Positions 17,934-26,883 of a DNA stretch of 64,000 nucleotides are shown here, piece by piece. The notes beneath the pieces were generated by a model. It made no database searches and was not told where the DNA came from. It saw only the letters and a list, made by a program, of their open reading frames with translations. The number at the start of each line of letters is the position of its first letter. Position 1 is the stretch's first letter. This stretch comes from Betaproteobacteria bacterium (GTDB taxonomy: Bacteria > Pseudomonadota > Gammaproteobacteria > Burkholderiales > Burkholderiaceae_C). The stretch covers positions 1-64,000 of the forward strand of contig JABCYW010000004.1 of assembly GCA_013289985.1 (NCBI GenBank), in the 5' to 3' direction. A program made the translations under genes and the position numbers.

Positions 17934-17979
17934 GCTTGTCTCCGCGCGCCTCGGCGGGTGCGTCCGTGGTCCGGGCGTC

Positions 17980-18939
17980 TCAGCCTTCCAGCGTTTCCCA
18001 CATCTGGCGATCGCGCTCGGCGGTCCAGATGCGCGGGTCGGCGTGTTGCGTCACTTCGTCGAAGCAGCGCGTGACGTCGAACGGCATGCAGTGGTCGAAG
18101 ATCACCCAGTGACCGTACTTGGGCTTGAGCCTGGCGAAGGTGTCCTTGTAGACCGCGTTCAGGTCCTTGCCCGCCGCGACGCCGGCCTCGACGCTGCTGC
18201 GCACGTCGGCGATGAATGCGGCCGTCGACCGCAGTCCGTCCGCCACCCGGGCCTCGCCTTCCAGGGCGGGGCCGCGTCCGGGCACCAGCGCGAGCGGCTT
18301 GAGCGCCGCCACGTTCTCGAGCGTCCGCGGCCAATCCTTGAAGTAGGCGTCGCCGGCATAGGGCGTGGCATCGAACTCCACCAGGTCGCCGCTCAGCAGC
18401 GTTCGATCCCGCGGCAGCCACACCACGGTGTCGCCCTTCGTGTGACCGCGCCCGAGCTGCAGCAGTTGAACCTCCACCTTGCCCAGCCACAACGTCATCT
18501 TCCCCTTGAAGGTCATCGTCGGCCAGGTCATGCCGGGCGGCACCGTCTCGACGTTGCTGAACAGTCGCGGGAAGCGCCCGATCTCGCTGGCCTTGTCGGC
18601 TTCGCCGCGTTCCACGATCAGGTCGTACGTGTCCTCGCTGGCAAGGATCTGCTGCGCACCGTAGGCGCTCGCGCCCAGCACGCGCACCGCGTGGTAGTGC
18701 GTGAGCACCACGTAGCGGATCGGCTTGTCGGTCACTTCCCGGATGCGGCTGATCACGTCGGCGGCCATGGCCGGCGTGGCCTGCGTGTCGGCCACCAGCA
18801 CCGCATCGTCGCCGATGACGATGCCCGTGTTCGGATCGCCTTCGGCCGTGTAGGCCCAGGCGTGCTCGCTGAGCTGGCTGAAGGTGACCTTCTTCTCTTC
18901 GAGGTCGGCCTGGGAGGCGAATTTCTTGGGTTCGGACAT
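17980..18939 (-). CDS. MBL-fold metallo-hydrolase with degenerate metal motif
   Basis: A 319-residue metallo-beta-lactamase-fold protein. After TGIVIGDDAVLVADT, the first metal motif reads HYHAVR (81-86) in place of HxHxDH, so the Asp and His that normally bind the second metal are replaced by Val and Arg. Later motifs are present: GRGHTKGD (His166) and SGDLVE (Asp185). ATG at 18939 has a good AGGAG site 8 bases upstream; an in-frame start at 18972 adds 11 residues but crosses a palindrome. It is the first gene of an operon with the FAD monooxygenase and DUF2783 genes. Confidence 0.85.
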   Translation of the reverse strand: MSEPKKFASQADLEEKKVTFSQLSEHAWAYTAEGDPNTGIVIGDDAVLVADTQATPAMAADVISRIREVTDKPIRYVVLTHYHAVRVLGASAYGAQQILASEDTYDLIVERGEADKASEIGRFPRLFSNVETVPPGMTWPTMTFKGKMTLWLGKVEVQLLQLGRGHTKGDTVVWLPRDRTLLSGDLVEFDATPYAGDAYFKDWPRTLENVAALKPLALVPGRGPALEGEARVADGLRSTAAFIADVRSSVEAGVAAGKDLNAVYKDTFARLKPKYGHWVIFDHCMPFDVTRCFDEVTQHADPRIWTAERDRQMWETLEG

Positions 18940-18961
18940 CTGGCGTCTCCTGAAGCAGGTT

Positions 18962-18976
18962 GCATTTGACAAATGC
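18962..18976. promoter_or_regulatory. 15-bp palindrome, candidate operator of the MBL/monooxygenase operon
   Basis: GCATTTG-A-CAAATGC is a perfect 7-bp inverted repeat around one base. It lies 23 bases upstream of the MBL gene start, next to its ribosome site, where a bound regulator would block transcription or initiation. No regulator gene lies nearby in the window. Confidence 0.4.
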
Positions 18977-19088
18977 GTTCGTCATTGTCGATCCGGCCAG
19001 CGTCGAGGACACGCCGCCGGCACGCGATCGCGCGACCGTGATCGACGCGTCGGGGCGACCGGACGAATCCAGATGCTGCTCTTCGACT

Positions 19089-19700
19089 TCAATAACCCGC
19101 CGTGAAGCGCGCGCGATGGTGTTGCGGCCGCTCGAGTTCGTCGACGAAGGCCACCGCGAAGTCTTCCATCGAGATCCAGCTGCGCCCGTGGGCATCGACC
19201 AGCAGGGCGTCCGTCCCGAGCCTGAAATGCCCGGTGCGGAAACCCGGGGCGAAATCCGCCGATGGCGACAGGAACGTCCAGTCCAGCGTCTTCTCGGCGC
19301 GCAGGACGGCGAGAAACGCACGCCCGGCCTGCGCTTCCTCGCGGTAGGCCTGCGGGAATCCCGGCGAATCCACCAAGGCCTGGCCGGGCGCCACTTCAAG
19401 GCTGCCCGCGCCTCCCACCACCAGCAGCCGCGGGACATGCGCCTGCTTGGTCGCCGCGATCAGCGCGTCGGCATCGGACGAGACAAAACGTGCCGCGCTG
19501 ATGACCGCGTCGTGGCCGACGAGCACCGGAGCGAGCGCGCCCGCGTCGCGCGCGTCGGCGATCTCGATCGACAACGATCGCGTGGCCTCGATGGGGGCCG
19601 CCGTGTGCGCGATCCCCGTGACCACGTGGCCGCGGGCCAGCAACTCTGCCAGCAGACGGGATCCCATTCTTCCCGTCACTCCGATCAACGCGACCTTCAA
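19089..19700 (-). CDS. NAD(P)H-binding atypical short-chain reductase (NmrA/YwnB-like)
   Basis: A 203-residue cytoplasmic protein with an N-terminal Rossmann motif (MKVALIGVTGRMGSRLLAELL) and the NAD(P)H-binding family layout: GHDAVISAARF, then LLVVGGAGSL, then LDWTFLSPSADFAPG. Members act as NADH-flavin reductases, epimerases or redox sensors; none can be assigned here. It lies 160 bases downstream of an FMN reductase gene on the same strand, in line with a small redox cluster. The next gene downstream, the MBL-fold gene, starts about 150 bases away. Confidence 0.85.
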   Translation of the reverse strand: MKVALIGVTGRMGSRLLAELLARGHVVTGIAHTAAPIEATRSLSIEIADARDAGALAPVLVGHDAVISAARFVSSDADALIAATKQAHVPRLLVVGGAGSLEVAPGQALVDSPGFPQAYREEAQAGRAFLAVLRAEKTLDWTFLSPSADFAPGFRTGHFRLGTDALLVDAHGRSWISMEDFAVAFVDELERPQHHRARFTAGY

Positions 19701-19860
19701 GGCGGACCCCCTTTCGGAAGGCAGTGCGGCGCCCGGCCGGGAGCCCTTGCTTCAGGACACCGAAGCGGACGTCCCATCGTCTTCCCTCGACTCGAGGGTG
19801 TCAACGGCGCCGGGCCCTCGCGGCCGAGGCCATGCTGACCGCAAGCTGTCTTCGCGCGCG

Positions 19861-20412
19861 TCAGCCCGCGTGCGATTTCACCCACGCCACGTACTTGTCC
19901 ATCCAGCCCTGCAGGAAGGTCTTGCTGGCGGCGCCGATGCTGCCGTCCGCCTCGAACAGGCCCGCATGGGCATGGATGAACGCCTCGGGCTGGCCCAGCA
20001 CGGGGACGTCGAGGTAGGCCAGGACGTTGCGCAGGTGCTGCTGCGCGAGCGCCGTGCCGATGACGCCGACGGAGATGCCGATCACCCCGGCCGGCTTGCC
20101 CGTCCACGCGCTCTGGCCATAGGGGCGCGAAGCCTGGTCGATCGCATTCTTCAGCACGCCGGGCATCGAGCGGTTGTACTCGGGCGTCACGAACAGCAGC
20201 CCGGAGGCCGCCTGGATCTCGGCCTTCAGGCGCTTCACGGGCGCCGACTGGTTGGCGTCGTCGTCCTGGTCATAGAGGGGAAGGTCGCCGATCTCGACGT
20301 GCGTGAACGCGAAGTCCGCCGGCGCGAGCCTGGCCAGCCCGTTCGCCAGCTGGCGATTGAGGGAGTCGCGGCGAAGGCTGCCGACGACGACGGCGATGCG
20401 ATGGGTGCTCAT
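19861..20412 (-). CDS. NADPH-dependent FMN reductase / flavodoxin-fold quinone reductase
   Basis: A 183-residue flavoprotein of the FMN_red family (ChrR/azoreductase-like). Visible motifs are VVVGSLRRDSLNRQLA, which binds the FMN phosphate, and FVTPEYNRSMPGVLKNAIDQASRP. Such enzymes reduce FMN, quinones or chromate with NAD(P)H. ATG at 20412 follows a GGAGAG site; an apparent start 12 bases earlier is not ATG-supported. It follows the multicopper oxidase gene by 15 bases, so the two are likely co-transcribed. Confidence 0.9.
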   Translation of the reverse strand: MSTHRIAVVVGSLRRDSLNRQLANGLARLAPADFAFTHVEIGDLPLYDQDDDANQSAPVKRLKAEIQAASGLLFVTPEYNRSMPGVLKNAIDQASRPYGQSAWTGKPAGVIGISVGVIGTALAQQHLRNVLAYLDVPVLGQPEAFIHAHAGLFEADGSIGAASKTFLQGWMDKYVAWVKSHAG

Positions 20413-20427
20413 GAGTCTCTCCATTTC

Positions 20428-22293
20428 TCAGCGTTGTGGCCGGGCGGGCCGGGTGTCGGCTGGCAAGCGTACGCCCATCGGCCGTGAACGCAAGCCGGGC
20501 CCGACCACGCGCAGCACGGCCATCATCCCGTTGTCCTCGTGATCGACCAGGTGGCAATGGAACGGAATGTCGCCCGCCAGTTCGGCCGGGAAGCTCATGC
20601 GGAGGCGCACGCGGCCGGGGCGCACCGGGCCTTTCTTGCTGTGGAAACCCGTGGCGGTCGCGTACGGCACCTCCACGACGTCCAGCAGCTCGGGGGCGGC
20701 GGAGGGCCTGCCGTCGACCTCCAGCACGCGGAAATGCAGCTGGTGGATGTGGAAGGTGTGCAGCTCGTTCGTCCAGTTCTCGATGACCCATTCCTCGGTG
20801 CTGCCGGCCTTCGCGACGATCGCGGGCCCGTCGCCCATCATGTAGGTGCGCAGGACGGCGCCGGGCTTGCGCTCGAAGATGTAGAAATCGGTCTGGTCGG
20901 CGGTGCCGGGCCGCGGGTACTCGGCCATCGCGATCACGCGGCGGCGATCCACCTTGTGCGACAGGACGCCGGAGAACACGCCGGGCGCCGCGGCGGGAGA
21001 TGGCGCCGGGATCGCGGCGGTCGTCGTGCCCGCCGGATCGCCGGCGACCACCCGCGCCAGCCGGCGTTCGGGCAGGCGATCCCCGGCGCAGCCCGTGTCG
21101 ATGGCATGCGTCACCAGCCAGGCCTTCGTGCCGGGCGGCGGGGCCGCCACCCAGAACTCGATGCGTCCGCCGGGCGGCACGGCCTGCGCCTCGGCCGTGG
21201 GCGCCGGCAGCAGGCGCCGGCCCGCATCGTCCGACAGCGGGCTGCCGTCGCGCGCCGCCACCTGCAGCGGCAACGCGCGGCCCTGCTCGTCCACCAGCGA
21301 CAGGCTCAGGAAGGCATCGGTGGCCGCGTTCAGCAGTTGCCAGAATTGCCGCGTGCCGGCGGCGATCTCCAGGCGCGCCAGCGCGGCGTCGGGCGCGTCC
21401 CCGACCGGCACGGGCGTGCCGTTCAGGCTGATCTGGTCGATGCCGGCGTTGGAGGCGCACAGCAGCTCGTGCGCGGTGTCCACCGTGTCCGCGACGGCCC
21501 GGCCGTGCGCCGGCGAGGACGGGCCCGCGGGCGCCGCGGTCATCGACGCGGCGGGCGTCTTGCCGGCGTCCTGGTCCTGCGTCTGGCGCACCACCAGCAC
21601 GCGCTCGACGACGCCCGCGGCGCGGCGCGCGTCGTGTTCCGGGCCTTCGACGACGATGGCGCCGGTCAACCCCATGAGCATCTGCGCCTGCACCTCCCCA
21701 TGCACGTGCGGGTGGTACCAGTAGAGGCCCTCGGGCATGCCGGCGGGGATCCGGTAGCGATACGTGAACTGGCGTCGGCCGCAGGTGGCCGGGCCGACCG
21801 CCGGATCGGTGCAGACGGTCATCACGTCGTCCTGCGGCGCCACGGGCGGCACCGCGAAGCCGTGCACGTGCAGGTTGGTGGCGCCGGTGGCCGCGTGATG
21901 CATGCCGGGCATCACCCTGTAGTAGCCCGCTGCTTCGGGCACCGCGACGTTGGCGGTCTTGAGCGTGCCCGGCGTCATCACGGCCTCGATCGCGGCCGGG
22001 TCGACGATCTCGTTGCGCAGCGTCAGCACGAGATCGGCGCCCTGGCGGGTGCGGATCACCGGCGCGTCCGCGATGTCGCCCGCCACGTAGCAGAGGCGGC
22101 CGCCGTCCTGGCGCACCGTGAGCGTGGCGCCGTTCCGTTCGGCCAGCAGCTCGGGCATCTCGTGGCCGGGCTCGGGCACGCCGACGCCGCAGGGCGCGGC
22201 GGCGGTACTGCGCGGATCGAACGCGGGCGCCGCGACCGCCTGCGCGGACGCGGCGAGCAGCGCCGAGGCCAAGCCGAGGCGCGCCCGACTCAT
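20428..22293 (-). CDS. Multicopper oxidase, laccase-like, periplasmic
   Basis: A 621-residue secreted cupredoxin oxidase with a signal peptide (ALLAASAQAVAA). All four copper signatures are intact: LHVHG (His142, His144), YHPHVHG (194-198), the HIHQLHF region in domain 3, and HCHLVDHEDNGMM (579-591), whose Met gives the axial ligand of type 1 copper. It would oxidise phenolics or metal ions (Cu+, Mn2+, Fe2+) while reducing O2 to water. A long insert between domains 1 and 2 is rich in Ala/Pro/Gly. It lies 28 bases downstream of the phosphoesterase gene. Confidence 0.92.
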   Translation of the reverse strand: MSRARLGLASALLAASAQAVAAPAFDPRSTAAAPCGVGVPEPGHEMPELLAERNGATLTVRQDGGRLCYVAGDIADAPVIRTRQGADLVLTLRNEIVDPAAIEAVMTPGTLKTANVAVPEAAGYYRVMPGMHHAATGATNLHVHGFAVPPVAPQDDVMTVCTDPAVGPATCGRRQFTYRYRIPAGMPEGLYWYHPHVHGEVQAQMLMGLTGAIVVEGPEHDARRAAGVVERVLVVRQTQDQDAGKTPAASMTAAPAGPSSPAHGRAVADTVDTAHELLCASNAGIDQISLNGTPVPVGDAPDAALARLEIAAGTRQFWQLLNAATDAFLSLSLVDEQGRALPLQVAARDGSPLSDDAGRRLLPAPTAEAQAVPPGGRIEFWVAAPPPGTKAWLVTHAIDTGCAGDRLPERRLARVVAGDPAGTTTAAIPAPSPAAAPGVFSGVLSHKVDRRRVIAMAEYPRPGTADQTDFYIFERKPGAVLRTYMMGDGPAIVAKAGSTEEWVIENWTNELHTFHIHQLHFRVLEVDGRPSAAPELLDVVEVPYATATGFHSKKGPVRPGRVRLRMSFPAELAGDIPFHCHLVDHEDNGMMAVLRVVGPGLRSRPMGVRLPADTRPARPQR

Positions 22294-22321
22294 CGGGCGG
22301 AACCGCTTTCCGTTCGAGCCG

Positions 22322-23599
22322 TCACTTGAACAGGTCGGACATCACTTCCACGCCGGTGTCGCAGGCGTGGTTGAGGCAGGGCAGGTTGAAGGCCGCGTCC
22401 AGCGTCCGGGTCAGCGAGTAGTGGTCGTAGTACCTCGAACTCGCCACACGGTGCTGGCCGTAGTTCGTGTCGACGATCGCCACCACCTGGTTGGACGTGC
22501 GGGTGCTGTAGTCGTTCTCGTCCCACAGCACGACGATGGCGCTGCGCTTCTCGGCCCACACGCGCGAGGCCTTGATCGCGGTGACGATGCGCTGCACGGC
22601 GAGGTCGCCCTGCAGGATCAGCGACGGGTTCAGGCCGGTCTGCGTGCCGTTGTCGTCCGCGTCGTAGTTGCAGAAGGCGGTGCCGTTGCCGCGGCCGTGC
22701 ATGTCCTCGCACTGGTTGGGCGCGATGAACGCGAAGTTGGGCACGCTGCTGGCCTTCAGGTCGGCGTACAGGCCGTGCTCGCCGTCGAACGAGGCGACGC
22801 GGCGCAGGCTCAGCTCGGGCTCGCGCCCCTCCTGCACGGACGCGAAGTACGCGAACGGGTTGTGCTTGACCGCGTACAGGTACACGACGTTGGCGGCGCT
22901 CACCGGATTGCCCGCCGTGGCCAGCGCGGCGAAGTCGCTGGTGACGGACACGCCGGCGGCGTTCTTGCCGCCGATGCTGTAGAAGCCGTCGCTCACGTTG
23001 ACGCCGTCGGCGCCGCTCAGGGGCAGGCCTTCCTGGTAGCTCTTCCACGACTTGCCGGCGCGAACGAGCTGGTCGGCGATGGTGATGCCGTCGATGTTGG
23101 TGCCCGAGGCGATGGACCTCGTGCCGTCGATGTTGGTCAGCGGCGGCGCGGAGGTCTCGTTCATCGTGAGGTCCAGCGCGGGCGTGGGCGCGTCGGTGCC
23201 GCGGGCGCCGCCGATCGGGCACAGCAGGCCCGTGCTCGGGCTGTCGGTGTTGGTCGGGCGGCCCGGGGCGATGTTGGGGATGCAGGCCGTGTTGTGCCAG
23301 TCGGGGTACTGGTCGGACAGGTTGTTGAAGTTGGATCCACCGACGACCTCGAGGTAGTTCGTGAGGCTCGGATGCGCGATCGCGTAGTAGTTCTTCGCGA
23401 CGTTGGCCTTGGCCATCAGCGCGTTGATGAACGGCGCCTGCGGGTTGCCGGCGACCTGCGCGTAGGCGTGGTTCTCCATCATGATCACGAAGACGTGGTC
23501 GAGCGAGGGGATGCCTTCGGGCACGCGGCCCTGGCCCGCCTGCGCGGCCCCCGCTGCGAAAAAGGCGGCGATGCACGTCGCGAGAACGAGTTTCTTCAT
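22322..23599 (-). CDS. Secreted phosphoesterase (acid phosphatase/phospholipase C superfamily)
   Basis: A 425-residue protein of the PF04185 phosphoesterase family. The signal peptide is MKKLVLATCIAAFFAAGAAQA. The metal-site segment MMENHAY is at 40-46, followed by HPSLTNYLEVVGG, HGRGNGTAFCNYD and a late VLWDENDYSTR. It is shorter than phospholipase C and lacks the DUF756-type C-terminal domains, so an acid phosphatase (AcpA-like) role is more likely. Met at 23599 is chosen because it begins the signal peptide; upstream in-frame sequence reaching 23671 is not signal-like. It probably starts an operon with the multicopper oxidase gene. Confidence 0.87.
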   Translation of the reverse strand: MKKLVLATCIAAFFAAGAAQAGQGRVPEGIPSLDHVFVIMMENHAYAQVAGNPQAPFINALMAKANVAKNYYAIAHPSLTNYLEVVGGSNFNNLSDQYPDWHNTACIPNIAPGRPTNTDSPSTGLLCPIGGARGTDAPTPALDLTMNETSAPPLTNIDGTRSIASGTNIDGITIADQLVRAGKSWKSYQEGLPLSGADGVNVSDGFYSIGGKNAAGVSVTSDFAALATAGNPVSAANVVYLYAVKHNPFAYFASVQEGREPELSLRRVASFDGEHGLYADLKASSVPNFAFIAPNQCEDMHGRGNGTAFCNYDADDNGTQTGLNPSLILQGDLAVQRIVTAIKASRVWAEKRSAIVVLWDENDYSTRTSNQVVAIVDTNYGQHRVASSRYYDHYSLTRTLDAAFNLPCLNHACDTGVEVMSDLFK

Positions 23600-23796
23600 G
23601 GCTGTCTGGCTCCAGGATTGTCGTTGGGCGGTGGATGGCCCGTGGCGTGATGCCGCGCTGCTGTCGACCATTCCCGATCATGTGGAGCCCCTGTGACGAA
23701 TCCGTGTCGCGCGGGCATGGCGCGCCGTGGCCGTACAGGTTGGCGCAAGGCCAGCCTAGGGGGTGGGGGAGCGCCCCCCTCGCATCAGGAGCACCC

Positions 23797-23868
23797 ATGA
23801 CGACGAATTCGAACCGGCGCGACACGGGCACGCTGAAGGACGTCAAGCACATCGTCGTGCTGATCGAC
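23797..23868 (+). pseudogene. 5' remnant of a phospholipase C-family gene
   Basis: After a well-placed AGGAG, an ATG opens a frame whose residues 7-22 (RRDTGTLKDVKHIVVL) closely match the phospholipase C encoded at 4590-6653 (RRETGTLQDVKHIVIL). The similarity then stops: the following catalytic segment (QENRSFDHYFG) is missing, and the frame runs on as unrelated sequence into the convergent beta-helix gene. It looks like the start of a deleted paralog, with its ribosome site kept. Confidence 0.6.
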
Positions 23869-23900
23869 GACGCACCAGGCGATCCAGGCGGCCGGATGGG

Positions 23901-26807
23901 CTACTGCAGCGTCAGCGCGCAGCCCGAGGCATTCACCGCGACCCCGGCCCTCGTGCCGGGGCACTTGTCGAACGCATCGGGAATGCCGTCGCCGTCGCTG
24001 TCGACGAGCGCCGGATCCTGGACGTAGACGATCACCGCCGAGCGCGCGGGGACCGTCAGTGGCCAGCTCACGGGCTGCGCGGTGGCGAGATCGAAGGACT
24101 GCGAGCACAGCGAGGAGGGGCTGGCCGCGAAGGGACAGCTCGCGCTGAGCGGCACAGCCGAGGCGTTCACGACGATGGAGGAGCTCTGAGCGATCGTGCT
24201 GGGAAGGACCTGCACGATCTCCAGGTTCGCGATGGCGATCGATTGTCCCGCGACGATGCCGTCGAAGTCGACACGGGCGCCAGTGCCCGGCACGGTGCGT
24301 GTCGCCTGGAAGACGACGGCGTGGCGGGTCCACGCTCGCTGGCCCCCGAACGCGAGCGGCCGGTCGCTGACCAAGGCGTAGTCGCCCGAGCCGACGCGCA
24401 CGATGAGCGGCACCACCTGGTTGTCGGTCTGCGTCGAGACATCGACGGTGAGGCGGTACCAGGCGCCTTGCTGCAGGGCGAAGCCCGGCGACGACAGGAC
24501 GCCGGGCGAGCCCCCGGCAACGTACTGCAGGCACGCGCCGGCCGGGCACGCGGCACGCGTCGCCTGTCCCGTCGCGCCGCTGGCGTTCCAGCTGCTCCAG
24601 CCCGTGCTGTCGGTGGCGAGCGTGCCGTTGGAGACGAGGTTGCCGCCGCTGGGCGCGTAGACGGCGTAGCCGGCCTGGCTGACCGCCGCGCCCTGCACGT
24701 CGGCGGGCTGCGTCGAACCGTGGCCCGTGGAGCCGGTCCAGTCGGGGAAAGCGATGCCGAGGCTGCTGGATGCCGTACTGTCGATGGCCACCCACGAGGC
24801 CATGCGATCGTAGAAGCGGTTGCCGGTGAAGCTGCCGAAGCGGGCGGTGCTCGCGAAGCTCGTGGCCAGCACCAGGCCGCCGGCCGACGGCGATATCGGC
24901 GCGATCTCGTTGTCGCTGATGATGTTGGCGCTCATGTCGCCGGCGGGATCGAGCTGGTTGGTGTTCTCCTGCATCCAGAGCTGCCCGTTCCGGTTCGCGA
25001 ACAGCCGGTTCGACTGCACGGTGTTGCGCGCCGCGTTGTGCAGCTGGAGCCCGAAGTCGGCGTCGATCACCGTGTTGGCCCGGATCAGCATGTCCGAGCC
25101 CTTGTCGTCGATGTAGATGCCCTGCGCGGAGGTGGCCCGGTTGCCCACCGGCTGGCCGAAGAGGTCGCCGCGCGAGTGCACCACCGTGTTGCCGACGATC
25201 TGCGAGCCGTTGTAGGCGCCGTTCGCGTAGATCGCGCCGCAGTCGTCCTGCACGCTGCAGGCGCCGTAGACGAAGTTGTCCGAGACCGTCGAGCCGGCTT
25301 GCGCGAGGATGCCGATGTAGCCGCTGTTGACGATCGCGTTGCCCGTCGCCGTCGCGTTGCCGCCGATGAACAGCGCGGCCAGCGAGCGGCGCGGCAGGCT
25401 CAGCGCCTCGTCGCCGTTCATCAGTACGCCGCTGTCGCGGATGACGTTGTTGCGCGCCGTGAGCCCCGTCGCGTCGTTGAGCAGCGGACTCATCGCGCCG
25501 CCCCAGCCGGTCACCGCATCGCCGCCGGTGCGCGCGACGCCGTTGCTCTCGATGTCGTCGGCGCTGCTGCCGGCCACGTCGATGCCGACGTCGGCGATGT
25601 CCTCGACGAGCATGTTGCGCAGCGACACATCGGTCGTGCCGCGCGCATCGACGCCCAGCCCCACACCGTGCACCGCGATGCCGTCGATGACGACATGGCT
25701 GCGGCCCTGCAGGTCGATGCCCTTGGCGAGCGTGCTGGCAGCGAGCGCGGTCGTCGGCGCGGATGAATCGGGCATCCATGCGTAGATCTGCCGTGCGTTC
25801 GCGTCGTACCACCACTCGCCCGGCGCACGCAGCATCCAGAGTTGCCCGGTCAGGAAATATCCCCAGCCGCTGCTCACGGGGTAGGTGGGCGCCTGGGACA
25901 TCGTGATGTGCTTGCCGTCGAAGGCCGAGACGCTGGATTCGTCGATCACGTAAGCGTTGGTGCGCACGTGCACGCGGGCGGTCGTGTCGAGCGTGACGCC
26001 GGCCGGCAGCGCGAAGTCGGCGCCGGTCGTCAACACGGCGCCGGCGCTGTCTGCCGCAAGCGCCAGCCAGGGCGACCCGGGATCGGCGGCGACGTCGGCG
26101 TCGTTCGGAAAGTGCGCAACGGTGAAGTTGCCGGTGCTCGCGAACAGCTGCAGCGGCGTCGCGCTCAGCGGCGCCTTGTAGATGTGTCCCTGGTAGGGCG
26201 TCCAGGCCGACGCCGCGATGGCGACACTGCCGTCGATCGCCGGCAGGGTGCCGCAGCCCGCAGCGGGTTGTGCGACGACGATCGGTGAACCGGCGGCGCC
26301 GTCGGCGGGCAAGGTCAAGGTCTCGTGCCAGATGCCGCCGCACGCGAGCTCGACCCGGTCTCCCGCGGCGAGGCCGGCCGACACGAGACGGGCGAGCGTC
26401 TGCCACGGCCCGCTGCCGTTGCCCGTCGTCGCGGACAGCCCGTCGTTCGCATCGCTTCCGTTCGCGCTGTCGACATGGAACAGGCGGTGCGCCGCGAAGC
26501 TCAGCGCGGGCGCGGCGACGGGCATCGCTGGCAAGCCCAGTGACAACTGCGCGGAGGCGCTCAGCGCGCGCGCCGTGCCCACCGCAGTGGCAATGCTGAC
26601 CGACGCGGTGCCGGAAGTCGTCGGCGCGGAGGCTATCACGCTGCCCCCGGACGGCGCGCTGCTGCCGCTGGACGGTGGCGAGGCGTCGACGCTCTTGTCG
26701 GGGGTGCTGCTCTCGCCGCCCCCACCGCCGCAGGCGACGAGGCCGGCGCACAGGATCGCGATGGCGGCACGGACGAGCCGGGATTCGGGAACGTGGAGGT
26801 GTCGCAT
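23901..26807 (-). CDS. Right-handed beta-helix lipoprotein with Ca-binding-type C-terminal repeat
   Basis: A 968-residue outer-envelope lipoprotein with lipobox LVAC (Cys26) followed by a Gly/Ser/Pro linker. The central ~450 residues carry parallel beta-helix repeats (many N-x-I/V units such as GNTVVHS, ANTVIDAD, SNRLFAN), as in pectate lyase-like and alginate-epimerase-like proteins. A carbohydrate-binding-like beta domain follows (NLVSNGTLATDSTGWSSWN). The end carries a thrombospondin-type-3-like DSDGDGIPDAFDKCPGT. It may bind or cleave a polysaccharide, perhaps the EPS made by the neighbouring locus; catalytic residues are not identifiable. It is convergent with the phospholipase remnant. 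Confidence 0.85.
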   Translation of the reverse strand: MRHLHVPESRLVRAAIAILCAGLVACGGGGGESSTPDKSVDASPPSSGSSAPSGGSVIASAPTTSGTASVSIATAVGTARALSASAQLSLGLPAMPVAAPALSFAAHRLFHVDSANGSDANDGLSATTGNGSGPWQTLARLVSAGLAAGDRVELACGGIWHETLTLPADGAAGSPIVVAQPAAGCGTLPAIDGSVAIAASAWTPYQGHIYKAPLSATPLQLFASTGNFTVAHFPNDADVAADPGSPWLALAADSAGAVLTTGADFALPAGVTLDTTARVHVRTNAYVIDESSVSAFDGKHITMSQAPTYPVSSGWGYFLTGQLWMLRAPGEWWYDANARQIYAWMPDSSAPTTALAASTLAKGIDLQGRSHVVIDGIAVHGVGLGVDARGTTDVSLRNMLVEDIADVGIDVAGSSADDIESNGVARTGGDAVTGWGGAMSPLLNDATGLTARNNVIRDSGVLMNGDEALSLPRRSLAALFIGGNATATGNAIVNSGYIGILAQAGSTVSDNFVYGACSVQDDCGAIYANGAYNGSQIVGNTVVHSRGDLFGQPVGNRATSAQGIYIDDKGSDMLIRANTVIDADFGLQLHNAARNTVQSNRLFANRNGQLWMQENTNQLDPAGDMSANIISDNEIAPISPSAGGLVLATSFASTARFGSFTGNRFYDRMASWVAIDSTASSSLGIAFPDWTGSTGHGSTQPADVQGAAVSQAGYAVYAPSGGNLVSNGTLATDSTGWSSWNASGATGQATRAACPAGACLQYVAGGSPGVLSSPGFALQQGAWYRLTVDVSTQTDNQVVPLIVRVGSGDYALVSDRPLAFGGQRAWTRHAVVFQATRTVPGTGARVDFDGIVAGQSIAIANLEIVQVLPSTIAQSSSIVVNASAVPLSASCPFAASPSSLCSQSFDLATAQPVSWPLTVPARSAVIVYVQDPALVDSDGDGIPDAFDKCPGTRAGVAVNASGCALTLQ

Positions 26808-26850
26808 CGGCGCGGACGATCGGATCGCCGCGCGAGAGGCCTGGCGGAAG

Positions 26851-26883
26851 CGGCAGGCCCGCGCGTGTCGCGCGGGCCTGCCG
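26851..26883. repeat. 15-bp perfect inverted repeat (strong hairpin)
   Basis: CGGCAGGCCCGCGCG pairs perfectly with its complement across a 3-base loop. It lies in the 169-base gap between two minus-strand genes, past the stop of the 26977-27861 gene and 44 bases before the beta-helix gene start. No T run follows on either strand, so it may be a terminator needing help, or a structured leader. Confidence 0.7.

Noticed and set aside
23685..23710. Pho-box-like CTGTGAC/CCGTGTC pair upstream of the secreted phosphoesterase
   Set aside because: Both halves are poor matches, and the orientation is opposite to the gene it would serve.
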